From NCBI GenBank assembly GCA_937911795.1, contig CALDPJ010000237.1, positions 1 to 10,819 on the forward strand: DNA of 10,819 bases, in the 5' to 3' direction. This DNA is from an uncultured Flavobacteriales bacterium. GTDB taxonomy: Bacteria; Bacteroidota; Bacteroidia; Flavobacteriales_D; SKUL01. This document shows positions 4,862 through 10,819 of the stretch, piece after piece. A program made the translations under genes and the position numbers. The notes beneath the pieces are model-generated. The model was not told the DNA's origin and did no database searches. It was given only the letters and a program-made list of their open reading frames with translations. Within the stretch, counting starts at the first letter, position 1; the number at the start of each line of letters is the position of its first letter.

Positions 4862-6547
4862 TTAGATTTTTCCGGTGTACGCTTCGGAAATGGTAATGAT
4901 GTGATCGCCCACTTTTTCGGAGAACTGGAACAGGTCACTGTAGTACAATCCGCTTTTCAAGGAATACACGCCTTTTTCCAGATTTTGCAAATGTTTTTTG
5001 CGCAATTTGTCGCGCAACTCGTTGATTTCAACTTCGACAGCCTGAGCTTCCTGTAAGTTTACTTTGTCGGATTCCATTTTCAGATTCGCGACCATCACGT
5101 TAAAAGCCTTTTCTATCAATGATAACATCAGCTTCAGGTTGTCACGTTGCTCTGGTAAAAAATAAATTTTATTTTCATTCTTGCGCTCCAGTCGTTTGCT
5201 CATCTGGTAATACAAGTCACCTATCCTTTCCAAATCACCGGCAATACTGAGCAGACTCCGAACTTTGGCGGATGTTCGCATGCTGATGGTTCCTTCCGAC
5301 AATTTTGAAAGGTAGTCGCTGATTTCTACTTCCACGCGGTCTGTAATTTCCTCGTACTTCCGGATTTTATCGAGTAATTTTCGGCGCTCTTTACTGTCGG
5401 ATTCCTGTAACAACGCCAGCAACATATCATTCATTTTTGCCGTGAGTGCACTGAAACGGGAGGTTTCTTTATACGCTTCGAGAAGAGAGAGCTCCGGGGT
5501 TCCCATCATTCCTGTAGCAATGTACTCAAGGTGGAAAATGGCATCTTCTCCGCGTGAGGGAACCAACTGAATAACCACTCTTTCGATAAAAGGAACCAGC
5601 CAAACCAAAAACAATACGTTGATGAAATTAAACGCGGTATGGAAAATTGCCAGCCCATAAACCACTGCAAATGGTTCGGTGCGGCTAAACGGCGAACCAA
5701 CACCCAATGATCCCATCAGGTTTTCGATGCTGTTCAGGAAGAAGCCAAAAATGAACAAGGTCCAGATAACACCCAGAACGTTGAAGATAAAATGTGCACG
5801 GGCGGCTCGTTTTGCGCTGACGTTTCCTGCCAGAGCAGCGAGATTGGCTGTGATCGTGGTTCCGATGTTTTCACCAAGGATCGTGGCAGCGCCCAGTTCA
5901 AACGGTAATCCGTTCAGGCAAAGCACAAGGGTAAGTACCAGGGCCGCGCTGGAGGATTGTAAAACAACCGTGAGAATGCTTCCGAGAAAGAGGAATAAGA
6001 TCACAGAAAGAATTCCCATATCGGCGAGACTTTCAAGTCCTGCCAACCAATGAAGATCCATACTGAAAAAGGAACTATTCAGCGCTTCCAGTCCAAGAAA
6101 AACCAGTGAAAAGCCGATGATCACTTCGCCCCAGTTATTGAGATGTTTGTTGTTGAGGAACAACATCGGCAACCCGAAGGCGAGAATAGGCAGTGCGTAA
6201 TCGTAGATGGCAAAGGGTGAAAACCCAAGGAGAACAATCAGCCAGGCGGTCATTGTGGTACCGATGTTGGCGCCCATAATTACACCGATTGCCTGGCGAA
6301 GATTCAATAATCCCGCGTTAACAAAACTCACGATCATCACCGTGGTGGCCGAGGAGGATTGAACCAGTGCCGTGGTGAGGAAGCCGCTGCCTACACCGGC
6401 AAACCGATTGGCTGTCATGCCGCCCAATACTTGCCGCATTCTGCTTCCGGCTACTTTTTGGATACCTTCGCTCATGATCTTCATTCCGAAGATGAAGAAA
6501 CCAAGCGCCCCGAGCAGGGTTAAAAATTCAAGTACTCCGAATTCCAT
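4862..6547 (-). CDS. Na/Pi cotransporter family protein with PhoU-like C-terminal domain
   Basis: The 561-residue protein has the two inverted halves of the NptA/PNaS family of sodium-phosphate cotransporters. Each half carries its signature: VQSSSATTVM (62-71) and LQSSSAALVL (196-205), each followed by a G-x-NIGTT motif (GANIGTTMTA 92-101 and GENIGTTITA in the second half). About nine membrane helices end near residue 330. The remaining 200 residues are soluble, helical and charged, with the pattern of a PhoU-like domain (for example RSLLSIAGDLERIGDLYYQM), thought to sense or gate phosphate flow from the cytoplasmic side. The ATG start at 6547 opens straight into the first helix, as usual. 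It stands alone, convergent to the lipoprotein gene and divergent from the T9SS gene, with a repeat resembling a Pho box about 65 bases upstream. Confidence 0.9.
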   Translation of the reverse strand: MEFGVLEFLTLLGALGFFIFGMKIMSEGIQKVAGSRMRQVLGGMTANRFAGVGSGFLTTALVQSSSATTVMIVSFVNAGLLNLRQAIGVIMGANIGTTMTAWLIVLLGFSPFAIYDYALPILAFGLPMLFLNNKHLNNWGEVIIGFSLVFLGLEALNSSFFSMDLHWLAGLESLADMGILSVILFLFLGSILTVVLQSSSAALVLTLVLCLNGLPFELGAATILGENIGTTITANLAALAGNVSAKRAARAHFIFNVLGVIWTLFIFGFFLNSIENLMGSLGVGSPFSRTEPFAVVYGLAIFHTAFNFINVLFLVWLVPFIERVVIQLVPSRGEDAIFHLEYIATGMMGTPELSLLEAYKETSRFSALTAKMNDMLLALLQESDSKERRKLLDKIRKYEEITDRVEVEISDYLSKLSEGTISMRTSAKVRSLLSIAGDLERIGDLYYQMSKRLERKNENKIYFLPEQRDNLKLMLSLIEKAFNVMVANLKMESDKVNLQEAQAVEVEINELRDKLRKKHLQNLEKGVYSLKSGLYYSDLFQFSEKVGDHIITISEAYTGKI

Positions 6548-6610
6548 CGGTTAAATTTAATAGAAATTGACGGCGAAGCTACGCTAATGCCAAAACAGAT
6601 GGAGCGGTGG

Positions 6611-6633
6611 AATATTAACTTTCTGTTAACATT
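6611..6633. promoter_or_regulatory. Dyad and 11-nt-spaced TTAAC direct repeat (possible operator)
   Basis: TTAAC occurs at 6615-6619 and again at 6626-6630, exactly 11 bases apart, the spacing of PhoB/PhoP half-sites. The same stretch is an inverted repeat, AATaTTAAC and GTTAAcATT, around TTTCT with one mismatch. It lies 64 bases upstream of the Na/Pi transporter start and 90 upstream of the T9SS gene. The form TTAACT-N5-TTAACA is close to the Bacillus PHO box, but the Bacteroidota box is not known to me, so the role is inference. Confidence 0.3.
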
Positions 6634-6722
6634 GGAGAGATTGGGTCCTCAGGGATCTTTATGATAGGAAGTGCTTGGGTTGGTAAACCAGTTGTTTATT
6701 ATTTCTAATTTAACCGCCTTAA

Positions 6723-7736
6723 ATGTTTTTAAAGCTCAGAAATATGATTCGATTATCCCTTTCCCTCTTCTCGTTTTTAATTCTCGGATTGAATTATTCT
6801 AACGCAGAGGTATTGTGTTCGGATAATCATGGTTCTGACCAATACAAAGAAGGGGAGTTGCTTAATGCGTTTGCTGGATCAAATAGGATTGTGAATGTAA
6901 ATGTGATGAGTAGGTATTCACTGAAAACCGGTTATTTCCAGTACTGTCTGGTGGAGGCGGGATTGGTGGGTCAGGATACTACAGGACCTTTGGCTGGTTT
7001 TAATCATGAACCAGTCGTCTGTCTTGGTCAATGCTATAATTTTGAAAATACCAGTACCGGCGCAGTTTCTTATTACTGGACTTTTAATGGAGCCATTCCT
7101 GCATCCTCGCAAGAAGAGAACCCTACAGGGATTTGTTATATCAATCAAACAGGCACCTATAATGTAACGTTAACAGCAACGGATATCTCCGGATCGTCAT
7201 CCTCAATCACCCAACAAATTACGGTGGTCAATCCTCCCAACCTCAACGCTGGTCCGGATCAATATATATCAGGTGGAGCCTCAACAACACTTTCGGCTAC
7301 AGGAGGAAATGGCTCAGGCAACTTTATGTGGCAACCTGCCGAATTGGTAAGTTGTTCTGACTGCCCTTCAACCGCTACAGTTTCTCTTTTCGAAACCACC
7401 ACTTTCACGGTCGGATATATTCAGGCAGGCGGTTGTCTTGCTTTCGATGAAATGACCGTTTTTGTGGATTCTGTTTCATCGGTAGATGATTCTGCTGAGG
7501 ATTTTGAATTGTCAGTTTATCCCAATCCCGGTACCGGTGAATTTACACTTGTTCTGCCCAGGGTTAAGAATTCTGTAAAGCTGGAAATCTTCGATTTACA
7601 TGGAAAATGTATGCATTCCCGTAAATATTCTCAGGGAACTATTCCCGTTGACCTAACTGATGTGCCAGCAGGAATTTACATTTTAAAGGTAACGACTGAA
7701 GACCGCTCCAGCATTGCCAAAATTGTGAAACAGTAG
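6723..7736 (+). CDS. Secreted PKD-domain protein with T9SS type A sorting domain
   Basis: The 337-residue product starts with a signal peptide (hydrophobic core LSLSLFSFLILGL, probable cleavage after SNA, residue 28). Met8 (ATG at 6744) is an equally good start and gives a more usual signal length. Residues 29-87 match nothing I know. A PKD-type domain covers about 88-169 (NFENTSTGAVSYYWTFNG, then GTYNVTLTATD). A second Ig/SprB-like segment, NAGPDQYISGG to the TTTFTV stretch, covers about 172-248, with a Cys pair CSDC (211-214). The end (262-337) is a type A sorting domain: VYPNPGTGEFTL (265-276), then PAGIYILKV and a basic tail. Such domains direct export through the type IX secretion system and anchoring or release at the cell surface. 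It is a stand-alone gene ending at a bidirectional terminator. The cargo role (adhesion, binding) is not readable from the sequence. Confidence 0.88.
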   Translation: MFLKLRNMIRLSLSLFSFLILGLNYSNAEVLCSDNHGSDQYKEGELLNAFAGSNRIVNVNVMSRYSLKTGYFQYCLVEAGLVGQDTTGPLAGFNHEPVVCLGQCYNFENTSTGAVSYYWTFNGAIPASSQEENPTGICYINQTGTYNVTLTATDISGSSSSITQQITVVNPPNLNAGPDQYISGGASTTLSATGGNGSGNFMWQPAELVSCSDCPSTATVSLFETTTFTVGYIQAGGCLAFDEMTVFVDSVSSVDDSAEDFELSVYPNPGTGEFTLVLPRVKNSVKLEIFDLHGKCMHSRKYSQGTIPVDLTDVPAGIYILKVTTEDRSSIAKIVKQ

Positions 7737-7753
7737 CGGATGTAACACAAAAA

Positions 7754-7779
7754 AAAGCGAACCCTTCCGGATTCGCTTT
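7754..7779 (-). terminator. Strong intrinsic terminator, bidirectional
   Basis: AAAGCGAA (7754-7761) pairs with TTCGCTTT (7772-7779), and the inner CC/GG pair closes a TTCC loop after one mismatch. On the minus strand the stem is followed by a run of eight T, a textbook end for the TlpA-like gene that stops 22 bases upstream (7802). On the plus strand it follows the T9SS gene stop (7736) by 17 bases with a weaker T-rich tail, so it serves both convergent genes. Confidence 0.85.
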
Positions 7780-7801
7780 CTAAATTCTTTTGTAATCAGT
7801 T

Positions 7802-8362
7802 TTATAACTTCTTCACGAGCTTGTCGAGCTCAATGTGCAGCGCTTGTCCGCGTAGATTTTTGGCGATGATTACCCCATTCGCATCTACAAGGAAACTCGC
7901 CGGAATACTTCTCACACTGTAAATAGCGGCGGGTTGAGAACCCCATCCACCCAAATCACTCATGTGGTGTGGCCAGTGAAGATTGTCCTGCTCAATGGCT
8001 TTTACCCAGCTCGCCTGGTTTTTATCGAGTGAAACCCCCAGTACTTCAAAACCTTTTGCGTCTTTGAATTTGGCTTTCGAATACTTTTCATACGCCGAAA
8101 CCACGTTTGGATTTTCACGACGACAGGGTCCGCACCAAGAAGCCCAGAAATCGATGAGCACCACGTTTCCGCGCAAGCCGGATAGTTTAATTTCCTTGCC
8201 GTCGGGATTGTTAAAAGAGAGTTCCGGGGCAGTGTCACCCACGTTTAAACCAACTTTACCCGAGGGAGTTACTCCGTTTTGAGCGGATGCGTCAGACGAT
8301 GATAATCCGATGAACAACAGCGACAAACAAAACAGAGAAATTGATAATCCTGACTTTTTCAT
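7802..8362 (-). CDS. TlpA-family thiol-disulfide oxidoreductase, exported
   Basis: The 186-residue protein has an N-terminal signal peptide (MKKSGLSISLFCLSLLFIGL, probable cleavage after DASA, residue 27) and a single thioredoxin fold of the TlpA/ResA kind. VGDTAPELSFNNPDG (41-55) is the usual AhpC/TlpA entry strand. The redox motif WCGPC is at 76-80 and the cis-proline loop SIPASFLVD at 152-160. It probably reduces or exchanges disulfides in periplasmic proteins; the partner is unknown. The ATG at 8362 is chosen because it starts the signal peptide; the frame is open to a TTG at 8410, but that would put 16 polar residues in front. It follows murA on the same strand after 89 bases, and ends in a strong terminator. 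That gap could hold its own promoter. Confidence 0.9.
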   Translation of the reverse strand: MKKSGLSISLFCLSLLFIGLSSSDASAQNGVTPSGKVGLNVGDTAPELSFNNPDGKEIKLSGLRGNVVLIDFWASWCGPCRRENPNVVSAYEKYSKAKFKDAKGFEVLGVSLDKNQASWVKAIEQDNLHWPHHMSDLGGWGSQPAAIYSVRSIPASFLVDANGVIIAKNLRGQALHIELDKLVKKL

Positions 8363-8451
8363 AATGCAATATTTTAGGTCTAATTTAGGGCTTGATTCGT
8401 GAATGGGCAACCCAGAAGCAAACTTTGTTCCACAAACGGGCTTCTTTAAAT

Positions 8452-9759
8452 TTAGTTTACGCGCTGAATATTTGCTCCGATCGCATTCAAACGTTGATCA
8501 ATATACTGATATCCGCGGTCAATTTGTTCGATGTTGTGAATCGTGCTGTTTCCGCGTGCCGATAGAGCTGCAATCAACAAAGCAACTCCGGCGCGAATGT
8601 CCGGAGAAGTCATTGAAATCCCGCGCAATGGGTGTTGTCGGTTAAGTCCGATTACGGTTGCGCGATGCGGATCACAAAGTATGATCTGCGCCCCCATATC
8701 GATGATTTTATCGACAAAGAACAATCTGCTTTCGAACATTTTCTGGTGAATGAGAACGCTTCCTTTGGCCTGGGTCGCTACAACAAGAACAATGCTCAGT
8801 AGGTCAGGCGTGAAGCCCGGCCATGGATGATCGGAAACGGTGAGGATAGAACCGTCAATGAAATTCTCAATTTCGTACTGATCCTGAGCTGGAATGAATA
8901 AATCTTCGCCGCGTCGCTCCATTTTGATGCCCAGTTTCTGAAAAACATCGGGAATCATCCCTAGTTTGTCGTAGGCTACGTCTTTTATGGTGATCTCGCT
9001 TTGCGTCATGGCAGCCAGACCGATAAAACTCCCGATTTCGATCATGTCCGGAAGGCAACGGTGTTCGCAGCCGCCCAGATATTCCACCCCTTCAATCTGA
9101 ATGAGGTTCGATCCGGCTCCGGTGATTTTGGCACCCATGCTATTCAACATTCCGCAGAGTTGCTGGATGTACGGTTCGCAGGCGGCGTTGTAAATCGTGG
9201 TGGTGCCTTTGGCCATTACAGCCGTCATAATGATGTTCGCCGTTCCAGTTACAGAAGGTTCGTCGAGCAGCATGTACGTGCCGCGCAGGTTGTTTCCTTC
9301 AACGCTGTAAAACTCATTATCGGGGTTGTAGGTGAAATTGGCTCCCAGTTTTTCAAATCCAACAAAATGAGTGTCCAATCTTCTCCGGCCGATTTTATCG
9401 CCACCGGGTTTGGGAATGTATCCTTTTCCAAATCGCGCGAGCAAAGGGCCCACGAGCATGATTGAACCACGTAATCCAGATCCTTTTTTCTTATACTTTT
9501 CGGTGAGCGGATACTCCAGATCAATGTCGTCGGCTTTAAACGTGTAGGTGTCGCCGGATACCTGCGTTACTTTTACCCCGAAGTCGCGCAACAAATCGAT
9601 GAGGCGGTTGACATCAACGATATTCGGAATATTTGAGATTGTAACTTCTTCCGGGGTGAGCAGAACTGCACATAGAATCTGCAGTACTTCGTTTTTGGCA
9701 CCCTGAGGGGTGAGTTCTCCTTTGAGGGTTTTTCCTCCTTCGATTTCAAATGAAGCCAT
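8452..9759 (-). CDS. murA: UDP-N-acetylglucosamine 1-carboxyvinyltransferase (MurA)
   Basis: MurA transfers enolpyruvate from PEP to UDP-GlcNAc, the first committed step of peptidoglycan synthesis, in the cytoplasm. The 435-residue protein is full length. Visible landmarks are GAKNEV with the substrate-binding Lys22-Asn23, the loop PGGDKIGRRR (118-127), WPGFTPD with the catalytic-base position Asp319, and DIRAGVALL with Arg389. The residue that is Cys115 in E. coli, the target of fosfomycin, is Asp121 here (GAT at 9399-9397). Asp at this place keeps activity but makes the enzyme insensitive to fosfomycin in other bacteria. The start ATG overlaps the stop of the upstream DUF4290 gene by one base (TAATG), so the two are probably translated together. 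The Asp is likely a lineage trait rather than an acquired resistance. Confidence 0.97.
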   Translation of the reverse strand: MASFEIEGGKTLKGELTPQGAKNEVLQILCAVLLTPEEVTISNIPNIVDVNRLIDLLRDFGVKVTQVSGDTYTFKADDIDLEYPLTEKYKKKGSGLRGSIMLVGPLLARFGKGYIPKPGGDKIGRRRLDTHFVGFEKLGANFTYNPDNEFYSVEGNNLRGTYMLLDEPSVTGTANIIMTAVMAKGTTTIYNAACEPYIQQLCGMLNSMGAKITGAGSNLIQIEGVEYLGGCEHRCLPDMIEIGSFIGLAAMTQSEITIKDVAYDKLGMIPDVFQKLGIKMERRGEDLFIPAQDQYEIENFIDGSILTVSDHPWPGFTPDLLSIVLVVATQAKGSVLIHQKMFESRLFFVDKIIDMGAQIILCDPHRATVIGLNRQHPLRGISMTSPDIRAGVALLIAALSARGNSTIHNIEQIDRGYQYIDQRLNAIGANIQRVN

Positions 9760-10412
9760 TAACGTCGTTTTCTGCGGTTGCTGGCTCCTCCTCCTTTACC
9801 TTTCTGAGTTTTTCTGCGGCCGCTTTGTCCGCTGCTCGTATTTGAACGGCTTTTAACAGCATTCAGCAGGCTTGCTGTTGCTTCCAGTTTCGACGGATCT
9901 TCGAGTTTGAGTTTGCCACCCGAAAGCTCTTCCAGTTGTTTGGCAATAACTTCGTCTTTTACCGTATCGCGGTTCCAGGCCAGGTAGGTTTTTTTCATCA
10001 GGTTTGCCAGGCTGATGATCTGCTCCTCGCGTTTTGCCGCATCTTCTTCTTTGGAAACAGACTCAATGATGCGTTCTATGGTTTTTCCGTAGTGACCGTA
10101 ACGGATATCTCCTTGCGGATAAGTCATCGGTTTCGGACGGGCAGCCAGTGTTTCTTTTGAAGGTTGAGGGTAGGGAGAATCGACATCCAGTTCAAAATTG
10201 GACATGATGTGCAGGTGATCCCAGAGCTTGTGCCGGAAATCTTCCATGTCGCGCAGGTAAGGAAAAAGTTGTCCCATTACCTTAATAATAGCCAGCGTGG
10301 CTTTGTTCCTTTCGTCGCGGTCTTCGATCGTTTTGATGTGATCTACCATGTTCTGGATGTTTCGTCCGTACTCCGGTATGATCAAATCGGGGCGTTGTGA
10401 ATTGTATTCCAT
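9759..10412 (-). CDS. DUF4290 family protein
   Basis: The 217-residue protein matches the DUF4290 family, known from Bacteroidota, where it typically lies just before murA. Residues 1-160 are a conserved, mostly helical core (YNSQRPDLIIPEYGRNIQNM at 3-22, FRHKLWDHLHIMSNFELDVDSPYP at 59-82, GDIRYGHYGKTIERII at 101-116). The last 30 residues, from about 188, are a low-complexity Ser/Gly/Lys/Arg tail ending SNRRKRR that may bind nucleic acid or membrane phosphate. Function is unknown. No signal peptide or membrane helix. Its TAA overlaps the murA ATG by one base, and a helicase gene ends 47 bases upstream; co-expression with murA suggests a role linked to the cell wall. Confidence 0.9.
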   Translation of the reverse strand: MEYNSQRPDLIIPEYGRNIQNMVDHIKTIEDRDERNKATLAIIKVMGQLFPYLRDMEDFRHKLWDHLHIMSNFELDVDSPYPQPSKETLAARPKPMTYPQGDIRYGHYGKTIERIIESVSKEEDAAKREEQIISLANLMKKTYLAWNRDTVKDEVIAKQLEELSGGKLKLEDPSKLEATASLLNAVKSRSNTSSGQSGRRKTQKGKGGGASNRRKRR

Positions 10413-10431
10413 GTGTTTTTTAAATCTGCGG

Positions 10432-10439
10432 CAAAATTA
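10432..10439 (-). promoter_or_regulatory. -7 element (TAATTTTG) before DUF4290-murA
   Basis: On the minus strand TAATTTTG matches the Bacteroidota TAnnTTTG -7 consensus exactly and lies 19 bases before the DUF4290 ATG, in the 47-base gap after the helicase gene. I see no TTG at the proper -33 distance, so this is a partial promoter; it suggests that DUF4290 and murA can be transcribed apart from the helicase. Confidence 0.35.
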
Positions 10440-10459
10440 GGGAATTCTTACCGGCTATT

Positions 10460-10819
10460 TTAATTGAGGACTTTGAGTTTGGCGAATTTAAGCAGCAGTT
10501 GCTTTTGCCCTACCGCCGGAAAATATACGGTGGCTTTGGTGTTGGGAGCCTGTCCTTCCAGTTGTACCACCTTGCCTTTTCCAAAACGATCGTGTTCTAC
10601 TTCGTCACCGATATCGAGTTGAACCGGCATACCGGCAGCGCTGTTTCCATCGCCCATCGATTGTGGAGATACCTTCTTAAGGTTGCGCGGAACTGCTCGC
10701 GGAGCAGGTGGGGTGGGCTGCGCCTGGGAAGCACCTCTTCTTTCAAAAGGTTTTTTCGAGACCGGGTTGAAGCGAGAGGATGGGAAGGGCGTTTCTGCAT
10801 GAAACTTATTCGGCAGCTC
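10460..10819 (-). CDS. UvrD/PcrA-type DNA helicase, C-terminal end (partial)
   Basis: The minus-strand frame is open from the right edge of the window to TAA at 10462-10460 and gives the last 119 residues of a larger protein. It begins ELPNKF, continues with a proline- and basic-rich linker (FNPVSKKPFERRG, then PTPPAPRAVPRN), and ends in a small beta domain: DIGDEVEHDRFGKGKVVQLEG followed by ATVYFPAVGQKQLLLKFAKL. This end matches the C-terminal tail and Tudor-like domain of PcrA/UvrD helicases, which bind RNA polymerase in other bacteria. The motor domains lie outside the window, so the identity rests on the tail. The ATG at 10657 is internal and not the start. It precedes DUF4290-murA on the same strand. 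Confidence 0.8.
   Translation of the reverse strand, partial: ELPNKFHAETPFPSSRFNPVSKKPFERRGASQAQPTPPAPRAVPRNLKKVSPQSMGDGNSAAGMPVQLDIGDEVEHDRFGKGKVVQLEGQAPNTKATVYFPAVGQKQLLLKFAKLKVLN

Noticed and set aside
8363..8410. An upstream TTG start for the TlpA-like gene
   Set aside because: It would put 16 polar residues before the signal peptide; the ATG at 8362 begins a classic one.
8414..8445. Hairpin AGAAGC ... GCTTCT between murA and tlpA as a terminator
   Set aside because: The arms are short with an internal loop and no T-run follows on the minus strand; it may be chance.
10597..10800. A 67-aa minus frame beginning MQKRPSHPL
   Set aside because: It is out of frame with the helicase tail, which is open to the window edge and matches the UvrD/PcrA C-terminus.

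Overview
The window looks like chromosomal DNA of a Bacteroidota member, probably Flavobacteriia or a near relative. The reasons are a cell-surface protein with a type A type IX secretion sorting domain, the DUF4290 gene fused by a TAATG overlap to murA, a LuxE-like acyl-protein synthetase of the Bacteroidota type, a TTTG / TAnnTTTG promoter in front of at least one gene, and little Shine-Dalgarno signal. No ribosomal or transfer RNA gene was seen. 

Layout. 1-372 holds no convincing large gene: it has a near-perfect palindrome (33-73), a doubtful 48-codon reading frame that runs through it, and a terminator-like hairpin. 373-2322 (minus) encodes a polytopic membrane protein with C-terminal TPRs that resembles the TMTC family of GT-C glycosyltransferases. 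2323-2722 is a 400-base gene-free stretch with a promoter for that gene, an imperfect hairpin, and a 25-nt tandem array that ends in a REP-like hairpin. 2723-3253 (plus) is a small HUH (Y1) transposase of the REP-associated (RAYT) kind, and a second REP-like hairpin with the same 11-base core in the opposite orientation lies 3' of it. 3331-4317 (minus) is a LuxE-like acyl-protein synthetase; a putative lipoprotein (4355-4855, plus) diverges from it, 37 bases away. 4862-6547 (minus) is a Na/Pi cotransporter with a PhoU-like tail. 6723-7736 (plus) is a secreted PKD-type protein with a T9SS sorting domain. 7754-7779 is a strong bidirectional terminator. Finally the minus strand carries the end of a UvrD/PcrA-type helicase (running off the right edge), DUF4290, murA and a TlpA-like thioredoxin, in that order of transcription.

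How it fits together. Most of the right half is core genome: DNA repair helicase, peptidoglycan precursor synthesis (MurA with Asp in place of the fosfomycin-sensitive Cys), a periplasmic redox protein, phosphate uptake. The accessory part is 2500-3305: a RAYT gene bracketed by inverted REP-like hairpins, with one side expanded into a tandem array whose units each contain one arm of the hairpin. That cassette is the most interesting non-housekeeping structure in the window and the best candidate for an undescribed repeat system. The rest is ordinary, although the TMTC-like protein and the LuxE-like enzyme have no obvious partner genes here and their substrates cannot be read from the sequence.
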